DNA of 64,000 nt from Mansonella perstans. Lineage: Eukaryota; Nematoda; Chromadorea; Rhabditida; Onchocercidae. Location of the stretch: assembly GCA_037074765.1 (NCBI GenBank), contig JBAMDO010000566.1:372001-436000 (forward strand). The letters are read 5' to 3'. Positions 51,801-64,000 of this stretch are shown here, in pieces. The position numbers and the translations under genes are program-made. Every line of letters starts with the position of its first letter. The stretch's first letter is position 1. The notes beneath the pieces are model-generated. The model did no database searches, had not been told where the DNA came from, and worked only from the letters and a program-made list of their open reading frames with translations.

Positions 51801-54800
51801 CCTAAACAGTCAACAAACAGATAAAACAAATAGGTGAGTGAATGAGAGAGTGAGGTGTGATTGACACATTTTATTAAGTGAGATAGGAATTAAAATTTTA
51901 ATAAAAAAAAGAAGAGGGAAGCAATATAAGATTAAGGTGAATGTGGTGTTTAACAACGCATATTGGAACAGTCTTTTTGAATTAATTTTAGTTATTCCTA
52001 GAATAACTTAAATTAATTCATTCATCTCACTTATTCTAAAATAATTTAACAAAAGGTATTCAAATAGCGATTCTGTTTGTGAGGTAATTTTATACGTTTC
52101 ATGGCAATTTAGCTGCGTCAATTACACGTAAAGACATTAGTAGCAGTAGTTAAGCACCATCACATATCGTTTAGCTTTAATTCATTGTGTGCAAATGTCG
52201 TCAGAATTGAATTGAATATGCACTGAAAGCGAAGAGAGGAAATCATTTTAAACATTTTTCGTTCTTTCTTTCTTTCCTTCTCATATCTTTACTCTTCCTT
52301 TTATTTATGCAAACATTGACGAAAAAGGAATATAATACATTTGAGTATTAGTGATGACCTTTGTAACCTATGGCAATATACATCTCTTGTCCTGTTAGTT
52401 AATTCACTAAAAATCTCTTATTCATATAAATTACCTCAGAAATTCTATAGTCCTCTCGGCCTAAGTAAACATCCTAAAATGTACATTGATTGATTGGTTC
52501 GCGTAGCAATTTAACAATAATCAATTTTTGTATTGTAACATGATTATTGGACATTGCCCAATTGGACAGTATGATATGACGAACTGTGAGGTTGTTCAGG
52601 AAAATAGTTGTGAATGATCCATTTTTAGTTCATTTTTTAATCAAATGATGCTAACTTTCTGCATTTCTACGCTTTCTTCAATTCTTACTTACTGTAGTCT
52701 TAGTTTCATTTGAACATTTTGCTGAACATTAACTAATCTTACAAGCTTGATCAAACTGAATGACAGAATATTTCGGAAATAAAATTGTGATACTGCCAAG
52801 ACTATCATCTCATATTTAATTTAGTAATTAATTACATCTTGGGGGATATATTCCATTTCTGTTTGTTTGTTTTTGTTTTCACTTTTTCATTACGATTTTG
52901 TCTTTGTTCATTTCATTGAAAAAATTTTGTTTTTTTCAAATCTTTGCGTATGATTTTACACTGTTAAATCCATTCAATTAATTTCATTGTTCGACTATTA
53001 TTACAAAACGATGATCCAGTTGTGTGATGTTTTGTTGCGCAAATTGTGTAATAGATTGAAGAGTTGGTTCTGTTCAATTAACTAAAATTATAACATTTAA
53101 TTAACAACAATATTATTTAACAATCAGTCAATATTGTCTTTTGATGAGATTTATTTGTGCGAGATGCTGTCAGAAAACGAATTAGTATTCTCTAATTATT
53201 TGAGTGTCATATTATAGACATACTAAGTGACATTGATGGAAGATTTTGCTAGCCAACAAAGAATCCAATCATTTGTTCATCGTGATGAAAAATAGGAAGA
53301 TAGAGCATTATAGGCTGATGAACAATCATTTTTACCATCCGTTTCTTTTGTAAATGAATTCTTTTCCATTCATAACTGTTGATATATTTCTTTATTTAGC
53401 GCAAATGACCATTTAGTTATTTGACAGTAACATCCCAATCTTCGCCAATTGCCCAACATTCCTTAATTAGTGGTGGTAATTTTTTATGTTACCGTTATAC
53501 TAGAATTGTCACGCGCCTTAACTTTCAGTTTAAACTATTTGCTTATTTAATAGACAAGTTGAAATTTATCAATAACACTATTTCATTCGTCATCTTTTCA
53601 TTTTAATGACTTTAATTTACTATGATATTTTAAATTCACTCATTTTAAAGGTATTTTATTTTCGAATTTGCATCATTTTCACCTCCTGAAATAACAGTCA
53701 TTGTTTTTGCACGCTGTAATAAAGGAATGTTAATGAAAGTGAGCTTCTATTGGAGAGTATTTGAGCCATAAAAAAAAGTTTAACAGTGAGAATAACTTAA
53801 AATTTTTCCCATTATTTGAAATATTGAAATATATTATACAAATAGTAAAATAGTTCCATCTTATCGATGCTCTTACAATATTCTTTACAAAGTAAGACCT
53901 GTCGAAGTCCTATTGATATATCTCAAGTTATGAAATGTGAAGAAATGGATTATATTTGTTTTACTTTTTTTCAGCATTAATTTTATAAAAGATTAATGAT
54001 GAAAATTTAATGACAATTAAATAGAGGATGAGTTTTTGAATGGATGTAAAGAAAAATCTGCGAGAAATAGTTTAGACAACTAAACGGTTCACATCGTTCA
54101 ATGCTTAGTGTTTGGTCTTATCCAACAGACAATTTCATCAGGAAACCTAACTTTCGTGTATAACTGACATTGTTGACTTTGTGGCTTGAACGAAAAGCTT
54201 TTTTTATGAAACAGAATTTGAAATTCTGCTAGGAAAATTATACTAATAAAACTAAAGAATAAAGTTTTGAGAGATCAATCAAGCGACTTTGTAAGCTTAT
54301 CATATTGATAAAGCTTCCCTTATTTTATCGAACTTTGACAATACAGTAAAGCTCCCTAATGAAAGCTCTCTAATGAAATGAATTTTACAGCAGATCAACT
54401 AATCGTTTCAAGTTTCAAGGTTGCCAGATTTGATCTGAAATAATCCACTTGAATGAGTTAGTGGCATTATTAAGGTGCTTTGTAATTGAAATAGAAGAGA
54501 TTTTTGATTGGGAAATTGGGTCACGAGGTTAGAATGAATGATGGAGTACAATAACTAGCAGTTCACGCTAGATCAAAAATCATTTCATCCCGAAAAATAG
54601 ACGTTCTTTTTTATTTATGTTTTTCTCTCTCTTTTTCATCTCCTTCAAACTCTAACAATGCTTTTCTATGAATTTACAATTATTTATTTTTAAGAAAATG
54701 TTTTCAATATAGTTCAACAAAGGTCACAAACTATTTGCATAATAGATTTGTTCGTTTGGTTATTTTTTCTCCCATAACATAACAACCTGTATTTATACTG

Positions 54801-57800
54801 CCAAACTTATCATCAGCACTTATTTCGTCGCATCAGAACTGTTCCATTAATCAGTGCTACAACTATACGGCAAATGTTATCTTGGAAAAAGTAGTTCCCG
54901 ATTGATGAGATATATATTCGCTAATTAGAATTTGCATGAAGAAATTGTCATACGTGAGATTAAAGATCAGACAACTATTTCTATGTTATGTCAAATTTTA
55001 ATAAAATTTTTAAAAAAAAACTTAATATTTTTTAGAGCACTCTTGAGCAGTGGAACATTTGGTGAATTTGATCGCGAAATAAGCGAACAAATCGAGCATT
55101 GGCAATCGGAACATCTTCAGAATGGTGACACATGCGTAAGAGGTAGAAAATTTTGCATTTTTTCACTCCTTTAAACGAAAAAGCTAACTTTGGTTCAAGA
55201 AAAAAAAAGAGTTCATTTTCTCTTTTCTTCGCCATTTAAAAGATCAAAAATTTAGATATAAAAAGTCAAAATTGCAAAACATTTATTTGCAGGTCGATCG
55301 TCATCGTTTGCAGAAGCTGAAGATTCAAATTCATTCACTGAAGAAAGTGAAGAAGAAGAAGAAGACGGATATCGAATGGCTTCCGTGGAAACAGTGCAGT
55401 CTTCAACAGCCTGGAATAACAACGTATGTTGTAGTTTTTTTTTCTTCTTTTCACTAATTATTTTCACAAAAGTCTAAAGAAAGTATTGTTGAGCATTAAG
55501 CTTTATAAATGTTTAAGTGCGTTGACGAAAACTATTAGCCAATTAGCAATTTAGGCTTCGTACATTTGCAAAATTGCGAAATTATTTAAGCCTAAGATAA
55601 TAGGTTAATTAAAATACAGAAAAATTTAGATAAAAGAAATACACTTAGAAATAGTAAAGATATTTTCTTGTGAAAAATTCATAGAATAAATAGCATTAAA
55701 AAGATTATAGTAACATTTGTAATGATGTGTAAAAATTGAATTTAAAGTGTAATGTATGATTAAATAATATTATCAAGGTAAAGGTAAAATTTCTGGATAC
55801 TAAGAAATGTCACTTCTGTAAAAATGCTGTTTATATGTTGCTTAAAATGTTAGCTTTAAAATTTTCCCATTACAATAAAACATTGCCATTGTTTTTAGTG
55901 TAATTTTAAAAAAAAGAAATTTCAAATGAGAAGGAAAATTGGCTTTATTTTACTAAAATTGGCCAATTTATGACAATAATAATTTCTTCCAACCTAATCT
56001 TTTTTCAATTTTCAATTTATTTGATTGTTTCTTTAAAATACAATTTCCAATCATTAATTTGAATTCGAATAGATTACAATATTTTGATATCCATGAAGAC
56101 AATCCAGCATTTCATTGATTTTTATCCATTTATCAAGATGCAGAAATGTTTTAGACCTTGGATGATTCATGTTACAAGGATAGTAATCTCGTACAGCTGA
56201 TCAATTTGTTAAAGAATAAAACCGATTCGGTAAATCCTAATAATCTTGAGCAGTTGATCGAAGCACTATTGCTCAAATGTAATCCGGTAAGATGGTTAAA
56301 TTTTGGCCTGATGAGGTGTACCGATTTGTTATTAAGATATTTTTAAAAACTACTAATAAATGATTGTTAATATGTTGATAAAAACAACTGAAATTTTAAT
56401 TTATTCAAAAGTTCGATTACAATTTTTAAATTAAATCGAATTAGCTATTCACAAACATTACGGTTAAGGCTTCTTTTCCTAAAAATATTCGAAGCGTCAT
56501 CATTTATCATCCTATATCTACACAGTATGTTTCCTGAGAAATCCGGTATTTATGGTTATATTCAAATCAAATTATCAAGCAATGCATTTCTGTTAAGTGG
56601 GAAAAAGTGGAAAAAAACTCAAATGGAAAAAATTTCTATTTGACGTAATTATGTCCAAATATTAATTGATAGGAGGAGATGATTGCTTTTTTCAGAAAAA
56701 TGATGCCGAAGTGATAGTCGAAATGGCAATTGGAACCGGCAAGCATCAAATGAGTGGAAACATTAAGGACAATGAAAATGAACTTATGCAAGGTTTAGTT
56801 CCAACTTTTCCATAAACTTCTTTCACCTCCTTATCATTTCTTTTCTATGAAATTAAAATCCTAATATCTTTTTTTCAATTAAAGATTAAATTTTTGAAAT
56901 AGTTTTTGACAAGTGAGATATCTAACCGTTTTTTGGTATGCATTAAGATGATCGCATTGAATGACCGATTGAGATTATTAATGATGATTGCCTTAAAATA
57001 TTACCTGAGATTCGGTGCCACAAGATTTTTCTCTACTTAGATCACTTCACAATCACTTTGATTTGAACCAGCTGGTGCTGCTTAGGATTTGTTCAGAAAA
57101 ATATTTTGGATTAGAACTTTTATTTGCGCATCGTTTCTTTGCATTTTTTCATTTATCAGTATTGCTGAAAGTGATATTTTCAGAAAATTAAATATTCTTA
57201 TTCTTTCTAACAATGAATATTTCGTTCTTTTTTCCGGAAATTCAATGTTTATTCAAAAAATATTTAAATTATATAAATTATACACAATTTAAAAGTTTCA
57301 AATTTATTTTTCGCCATTATTTATTATTGAGACTTACAAGTTCCATTTTTCCAGAAACATCCACACTTGTAGCTTTACCAACCGCAGTTCCATCACCTTC
57401 ATCAGCTCCGCCACCACCACCACCACCTCCTCCACCTCCACCACTATCATCAGAAAACTCCGGTGGACCACCACCTCCTCCACCGTTCCAAAAAAATGCC
57501 AGAGGATCTAAATTGTTACCAGAAAAAAAGCTAGACATACCGAAAGCATTGAAACCAAAAGCTATGCCTAAATCTGGATCACAAATGAAACAAATTCAAT
57601 GGACTAAAATACCCGTTGAAAAGGTCAGAATTTAAGAAAAGAATTTAACAAAATTCAATAAATTAAAGTGCCGCCGTTTCGTTTTTTAAATTTCCACAAC
57701 TTTTTCCTTTTAAGGAATGTAAAATTTCTATTGATCTCAATTTTTCCTAAAATTCTTAATTATTTCAATTTTTTTATTTGTTGAATATTTTAATAAAAGA

Positions 57801-60800
57801 AACCTGAAGCTTCTATAGATTGTCTGAATGCACTGCATAAGCGCTCCTATAATTCTGCTCCTGTATGTCCTATAGTCCGGATAAAATGATATCCAATGAA
57901 GACGGGAAAGATTCTTTCGAAGAATATATTTGGAAAATTTGAAGCTGCATGATGAAATTTGAAAATGTTTAGGTAATTGGTGACGGTATGCAGAAAATTC
58001 ACAATGTTTGGATGTCTTCCGCAGGGCTATCCGAAAATGGTATCTTTTCAATATCATTACTGAAAAGTTTCGCACAAGTTTATGAGTTTGCACTGTAACA
58101 ATTTAAAAGGAAAGAAAGATACTGTATTGTCAATTAGAAATATGCCTTATGTAAAAGAAATGTTACGGTAAAAAATGAGACACTGAAAATTTGGCCAATT
58201 AATTGGCAATTTTACCCATAATTTTAATGTGAAACATCTTAGAAGTCATTCCAAGAAAAGTTCAAAAGTTTCTTATGCCTATCTCAAGGTAATGTTCAAT
58301 TTTCAGAATTGCATCTTAATTTCGATGAATTGGAAACGATGTTTAGCTGTGCCACTGCTAAAACATGCACTGATATGTCAAACGCTGAACGACGTACTGC
58401 TCGAAGGAATACGATCATCACTTTGTTGTCACATAAACGAAGCTTCAATGTGAGCATTTTCCTGAAGCAATTCAAAGAAGGTAATTTAAAACTTTTACTT
58501 TTTAAATGAAACATTTTACTATTTTTAAAATGACATACTTTTTTTATGAAATAATTTAAACCAAGCATGGTATATAGGTCTACAATTTCAAGGTATTTCC
58601 CAAATTATCGAAAATGTCCGAAATGGACACGGAGAATTTTTCGGTCTCGAACGATTAAAAAATCTTCGTGCTATTTTACCGGATAATGAAGAGGTATAAA
58701 TATTTTGAAGTTTCAAAATACTACACTACATTCATCTTATTCATCCAACGGTATATAAAGAAAAAAATCACATAAAATTTGCTGGGAACTAAACTAAAAG
58801 AATGCGCATTATGGTATGTATACGCATAGTAAAAATATACCTTATTGAAGGCAGAAAATGACAATATTTAACTTATGATTCTGTATTAGCGCAAAATGGA
58901 AAATTTGTCGCTTGAGATTCAAATGGCATTGGTAATGTAAAGTGAAATTCTATAGTTGCAGATTGAAATTTTACGTGGATTTAGTGGTGATCAGTCGCAG
59001 CTTGGTATCGCCGAACAGTTCTTTTTAAGTCTGCTAACCGTATCAGACTACAAGCTTATTTTGGACTGCATGATTTTGAAGGAAGAATTAGATATTGCTT
59101 TCGAAACTTTGTTACCTCATATTGATACCGTAATTAACAGCTGCATAGGTTTGTTTTTACAATCTAAGCAATCATTTAGTCTTAAAATTAAGGGCAAATT
59201 GATTAAATGATTAAGTATTAAAAAGTAATCGATTCCAAATAATTGCGGAGAATATCTAGGAGGTTTTGATTTTCCGTCTTTTTGATCTTTTTGAAACTTT
59301 TAATGGAAATTTTCCTATTAGATGTACTGTTTCATGGAAAGATATCAAAGGTGTGAAATAAAGTATGGATGGATGGATAATTCCTCTTTTAAGCGTGATA
59401 TTCCAGAATGTGAAAAAGCAAATTGTTGGAAGCATTTGACAAAGACTGATACTAACTGAAATTCCTGTAGAAAATTAAGTGTATCGAGGAAAAGAATATT
59501 TTGTTTGAAAAGAATTTCAGAAATTAAAGAAAGCAAAGCACTGCCAAAGATTTTTTGTATGCTTGTACAAATTGGTAATTTTCTGAACGCAAATGCAACA
59601 TTCGGAAATGCTGCCGGATTTAAACTTAATTCACTTTGGAGAATCTTGGACGTAAAAGGGACGCAGAAAAGTATTACACTTCTACATTTCATTGCAATGG
59701 TCAGCCATTCATTCTTTTCCTTATGATCATTTTTAATCCTAGCCGGATATAAAGCTGAAACCATATAAAATCGGAAATGAAAGAGAGATCCGACAGATCT
59801 AAAACACTAAGTTAATATGTTTGTCTGTGAAATGAAAAAAAAAGGCGGCATATTTATCATTTCAAAAATATTTCATACAGAAATCCAAATCGGATATTTC
59901 AAAATACGGATCTAAACTGTTGAGAACAATTTAAGATACAAGTTTCTACCATGAATTGTAAAATTTTTGATACAACTAATTTAGCGGTTACTCTTTTCCA
60001 GCAAGATCTTGAATGCACGGAGAAACTGCTAAATGAACTGAGAACAGTACCAGTTGCTGCAAGGTGACATTGCTGAATTTTCTTCGAAAAGCAGTTGTCC
60101 ACCAAAAATTCCCAATAGAATTTTCACGCAAATTTAAACAATTCTGGATATGCGAATGCACGGAATTGTTTAAATTGCATTTTTAAATTTCATTCTAATT
60201 TCATTATCGGCCTAGAATCATGAAAATCTCAATAGAACATCTACATTTGTGTCATACAAGTTTTTTTGCTTTAATTGCTTGCAGGCATGTGATGTAAGCA
60301 AATTTTTTCAGGCTGTCACTTGAGTCAATCCGAAATGACGTTCGGATGATCAGTGATAAATTGAACAACTTGAGTAGTGAAGTAAAAAAGCGAGCTGATA
60401 TCCATTTCTTCGAAAATACTAATCAGCATTTCATGGTACGTCTTAGCTTCTATTTCTGTTGAATTATCCAGCTGAAACTTTCAAAAATTCAAATTTTCTG
60501 AACATTTGAAGAACCACAGTCTCCTTTCTTTCCTCAAAATGACACCTTTGTATTTCATATTTAAATTATTTTTCCCTGTTATTTCACTTGTCACATTTAG
60601 TACCCCCGCATCACATCTTCAAATATAGCTAATCTAGTTGAAGTTACAAACTGTTTCGAATTGATTTACTTCAGAAAAATAAGTAATTCAAGTTTTAAAG
60701 AATTCACGGCAGCATATGGAGAATATGCAGCAGCAATTAGAACAGATGGATCAATTGATTTCCTATTTGGCGGCATATTTTTGCGAAGATGAAAAGAATT

Positions 60801-63761
60801 TCAAAATTGAGGAATGCTTCAAAATATTGTCCACATTTACCAATAGACTTCGAGATGCATTAAACGTACGTCGTCTTTGATAATAGTGTACATGCTAATA
60901 ATTATCGATATTTTTTAATCAAGCAGATTTAACCATCAGCAAGATTTATGGCTTGAACAGTTATTTAATTCGATTTTTTCTCTTCCACTACAAGTATTTC
61001 ATTAAAACATTTGAATGAAAGAGAACCATTCACTCCTCACCTTTCAAGTTATACATAACAGTTCTTAATGCTCAAAATCCTTGAATATTCCGAGGAAGCA
61101 AATCAATGAACATTTTACCTATGTACACTTTATAGTTTCCTATAAATTACACTTTTATAGTTTCCTTCATCAAAACATACTGAAGCTTTGTTTAATTTGG
61201 TGAACGAGCTGATTAATTTAGTTTTTTAATTGCTTGTTACTTTTAATTTTAATTACTTGTGACGTGCTTTTTATGTATTTGCAGCGAAAGGCTGAATTTC
61301 TTTTCATGTAGGATAATGAAAAGCGCTTAAGACGATTGAAACGTCTGGAAGAAAGAACAAGTGAAAATATGATGTCGGATAACTGTTCAAAGATTAATTT
61401 GCCGAAGAAGATAAACAACAAAAACAATAATAGAACACTGGAAGAACTTCTAGAAAGCAAGTAAGTTGAAGTTTCAACTGTGAAAATTTTTGAAAAGATT
61501 AAAAAAATGACTTTTGTTAACTTATTGGTTTTTTGCCAACTTATTGATTTGATAAACTTGCTTGAATTTGTGTCAATATATCCTGAATTCTGCACAATGC
61601 ATAATTTTCAGTTGAACTGTTTGCAACATTTGTACTATAATGGAACTGAATATATTATTTATTTCTTTGTCACTTGTAAAATATTTAATTTAAATCATAA
61701 AGTATCTTTGAGTGGTCATCATATTCCAAAAAAACTCAATAGCTAAAAAGTTATTAAAACATGGAAGATTTTCATGCAGATTCGCGAACTTTCAGTTCTC
61801 ATTCGGATATTCGTCACTCCAGGCTTCGTTCGGATATCAATCTAGCAAATACGGGGATGAAACCGTTAAATGATGATGAAAGGAGAGATCGTAAAATTGT
61901 TCATCGGACAGTTCGTAAACAAAATGATGAAGTACCTGATGAGGTAAACATCTGTTTTTTAGCATGGATTGTCGGTAGCAGTTACGCTACACTACTCTTA
62001 CCTTGATAATAGTAACAATATGCGATAAGTCAGGTAGATGATATGTCACCAATTATGAAATTGCGGAAACAATCGCGAAACAAAAGTGATGCATATCTGA
62101 TAAAGCATAGTCAGAATTTGGATGAATTTCTGGAAGTAGCTGAAAGAGTCGAAAAGAAGGCTGTTAAGCAACATGTTGAGGTGGTTTATCTTTTCGTAAG
62201 ATTCACTCATGTATAAATCTTTCTTTGATTTCTTTCCAAATTGAAAAATCGAATTCTTAAACCTTCATTTGTTTTAGTATAACAAAGAAATGCTTCATGA
62301 ATCAACTGAAATGACTGCTACATCTTCAATTTCTGCAGGTTAGAAGTACTTTATTCATTTGGGAAAAACTAATTTTGAAAAAGTTATTAGTTATGACAGC
62401 AAGAAACACAGATCTATATTTTCTAGCTGTTGTACTATTTCTCTCCTGATTACTATGAATTTACTCATCACATTAAGTAGCAATTAATGATTAAAATAAG
62501 GAAAATTTTCCCTTATCTCGTACCTTACCCGTTCTACTTGGTGTAAATGTCAAAAGATCACCTATTTCATGTAATTGAATGAAATTTTTTCTCAGAAGAT
62601 GCACCATCAACGACAACAGAAGTTGGAAGAACTCCAATAAATAACACCTTTAAAAAAATATCTCCCGAGCAGAGTAACTCAACAGGTACTGTGCAAGATC
62701 ACGACAAAGTTACAACGGATAAGATGAAGCAACGAGTTGCAGTAGTAAGAACTACCGAAATGCCTTTATCGAAGACAATACGCAGCGTACGAACATTGAA
62801 ATCAGTTCAGAAGATACCTAATGGACAATCCTGTGCTGAAGATCCACGAAATTCATTGTATCGAAGTAAGCTATCTACAACAACCTCAACGTCTCGTAAA
62901 TCTACACCTGAGACACAACTTGCAGGTAAAACTACACAACTTGTTCTCTCCGCCTCAGCAAATCGAAAAGGTAGAGTGCTGGAACAGATATGCGCTGAAT
63001 CGAAAAATATTCTCTCGAAATCGTCTAATAAATCATTCACCAAAGAAACTGTGATAAAACGACGTAACGGAGTAGTTTCAATGAATAAATCTGAAATAAC
63101 CTCTTCAAGAACTATCAGCATTACATCTTCTCGAAAGCCACATTCTGGCACCTCTGGAACTAACTTAATCAGCAATGCGTTTACAAAAAATACGCCTTCT
63201 TTATGCATGCCGAAAAAATTAGCAACAACTACTACGGATGCTGAAATACCATGTACGTCGAATTCATCAACAGAAAATTCGCCGAAACATACAAATGCTG
63301 CCACTAAAGCTCTTCCTCACTTGGCTAGTAATGAGCAGAACATTGGTTCACAAGCATTTTGGGAGACAACTCATGCTAAATCAACTCATGCAACATCTAC
63401 AAAAGGAGTACTGTATTCAAATGATAATACTGCACATTCTACTATTCCACCAAATCAGGATTTTTCATCCTCAAAATCAAATTCTGCTTTACCACGACCG
63501 AGATCAGCTCCGCAACGAACATTAGCAGCAATTGGTGCAACAACACCATTAGCACGGATAACACCGCCACGTTCCTCACCTTTCACACAGCAACGGTCTG
63601 TAAGAGGGACAATTAAATCTGGATCACAACCATCGACTTCAGCACCTCTAACAATATCCAGTTCACATAACAGGACAATGAAGCGCGCTGATTCCTGTAG
63701 CACCGCTTCCAGACCTTTACTGATCAAAACTGGTACCATATCAAGACCCAGGTGGAAATAA
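39855..63761 (+). CDS. Inverted-formin-type actin assembly factor (FHDC1/INF1-like)
   Basis: Formins nucleate and elongate actin filaments through a dimeric FH2 domain fed by profilin-actin from FH1. N-terminal exons read: 39855-39942, 42553-42647, 42971-43130, then unsettled exons near 48391-48424, 49672-49731 and 50133-50218. The 3' half is phase-consistent: 55038-55142, 55293-55423, 56155-56286, 56696-56792, 57355-57623, 57973-58039, 58307-58480, 58578-58693, 58962-59148, 59521-59699, 60002-60063, 60312-60435, 60701-60865, 61312-61460, 61796-61943, 62034-62180, 62278-62338, 62596-63761 (about 1,158 residues). An acidic EESEEEEEDG linker precedes FH1, which has runs of 12 and 6 prolines. 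FH2 runs from KQIQWTKIP through FNVSIFLKQF, VQIGNFLNANATFGNAAGF to YFCEDEKNFKIEECFKI. The FHDC1/INF1 resemblance is strongest in the last two motifs. The final exon is a 388-codon basic Ser/Thr/Pro-rich tail ending TGTISRPRWK. Confidence 0.88.
43948..43979. repeat. 8-bp tandem repeat, unit TTAGTCAG
   Basis: TTAGTCAA is followed by three TTAGTCAG units head to tail within a formin intron. Confidence 0.75.
44884..44952. repeat. Diverged 25-bp direct duplication
   Basis: CTATCCATAATGTTTACAAT... at 44884-44908 recurs with three substitutions as CTATCCATGATGTTTACAGT... at 44928-44952. Confidence 0.65.
45256..45351. repeat. Minisatellite with GCGCAAATATATGCGTAGAAA-type units
   Basis: Several imperfect copies of ATATATGCGTAGAAA and ATACGCGCAAATATATGCG follow each other in about 95 bases. 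This is CpG-containing sequence in otherwise CpG-poor DNA. It is intronic. Confidence 0.6.
50219..55037. other. 4.8-kb formin intron region
   Basis: AT-rich non-coding DNA between the HNEFA-type exon end at 50218 and the exon at 55038. Apart from the 80-bp direct duplication and a GA-rich patch near 51690-51740, I see no feature that can be supported. Confidence 0.5.
50371..50612. repeat. 80-bp near-identical direct duplication in formin intron
   Basis: Copy 1 (50371-50452) and copy 2 (50533-50612) both start ATTCGTCTCCATT and end TTCTTTTTATTA. They differ mainly in the length of an internal poly-A and a few substitutions. An 80-base spacer separates them. Confidence 0.8.
57408..57488 (+). 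other. FH1 proline runs of the formin
   Basis: Twelve consecutive proline codons (57408-57443) are followed after about eight residues by GGPPPPPP. Such runs bind profilin. Two runs make a short FH1 compared with vertebrate INF2 or Diaphanous proteins. The codon repeats (CCA/CCT/CCG) also make this a coding microsatellite that could vary in length between individuals. Confidence 0.8.
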
Positions 63762-64000
63762 TTAAAAGCGATAGCATTCGAAATTCAATCTTTCAGAATA
63801 TAAATATTGAGAAAAGAGGTAAGGATATTCCAAAACTACAGGAAGATAAAAATAAGGACAAAAATTGTGTGATATATTCAGTTCATTCCGGTTAAATAAT
63901 TCACAAGTCTCCGTTACCATTTTTACAACATATCGTAACAGGCAATTAATGATCATTATATTATTATCAGCCGTTAACACATATATTCATGGATGATAAT

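Noticed and set aside
57737..58093. 118-codon minus-strand frame
   Set aside because: It covers an intron and the formin exon 57973-58039. It has no family resemblance, and the plus-strand exon fits the FH2 chain.
59345..59764. 139-codon minus-strand frame
   Set aside because: It is antisense to the FH2 exon 59521-59699, which carries the GNFLN hallmark on the plus strand.
62807..63304. 165-codon open frame on the minus strand
   Set aside because: It lies entirely opposite the long formin last exon, whose plus-strand frame is supported by splice phase from upstream exons. The minus frame is a composition shadow.

Overview
This is AT-rich animal nuclear DNA, most likely from a filarial (onchocercid) nematode. 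Three lines of evidence support that. Coding sequence is split into small exons with nematode-style splice sites (TTTTCAG acceptors, GTAAGT-type donors). The protein set matches nematode signalling genes. Near 37.0-37.6 kb there is a short mosaic of decayed bacterial gene pieces (purM, guaB and an unidentified reading frame), as expected for old Wolbachia-to-nucleus DNA transfer. The species cannot be fixed from sequence alone.

Layout: three multi-exon genes, all on the plus strand. (1) 207-7652, 5'-truncated by the window edge: a PHLPP-type protein, leucine-rich repeats followed by a divergent PP2C phosphatase domain. (2) 15110-25464: a complete 23-exon transmembrane adenylyl cyclase of the ADCY9 class (C. 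elegans acy-1-like). My exon model keeps phase throughout and gives about 1,265 residues. (3) 39855-63761: an inverted-formin-type gene (FHDC1/INF1 class). It has a helical N-terminal region, a short FH1, a full-span FH2 and a long basic Ser/Thr/Pro-rich tail. Its 3' half (55038-63761) is phase-consistent; the N-terminal exons are only partly resolved.

The spacers are 7.4 kb (7653-15109) and 14.4 kb (25465-39854). They hold no confident host gene. They contain microsatellites, two foldback (MITE-like) elements near 29.2-29.7 kb, several near-perfect hairpins and the bacterial-derived insert. The two largest formin introns (43131-48390 and 50219-55037) are mostly non-coding, with a local duplication and minus-strand coding-like scraps.

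The three genes are far apart and show no operon spacing. They share a broad signalling and cytoskeleton theme (kinase-pathway phosphatase, cAMP production, actin assembly), but the sequence gives no evidence that they act together. The strongest points for follow-up are the bacterial mosaic, the forskolin-site residues of the cyclase, the lost metal-site aspartates in the PHLPP-like phosphatase, GC-AG introns in two genes, and the unresolved formin N-terminus. No tRNA, rRNA, CRISPR array or intact transposase gene was seen.
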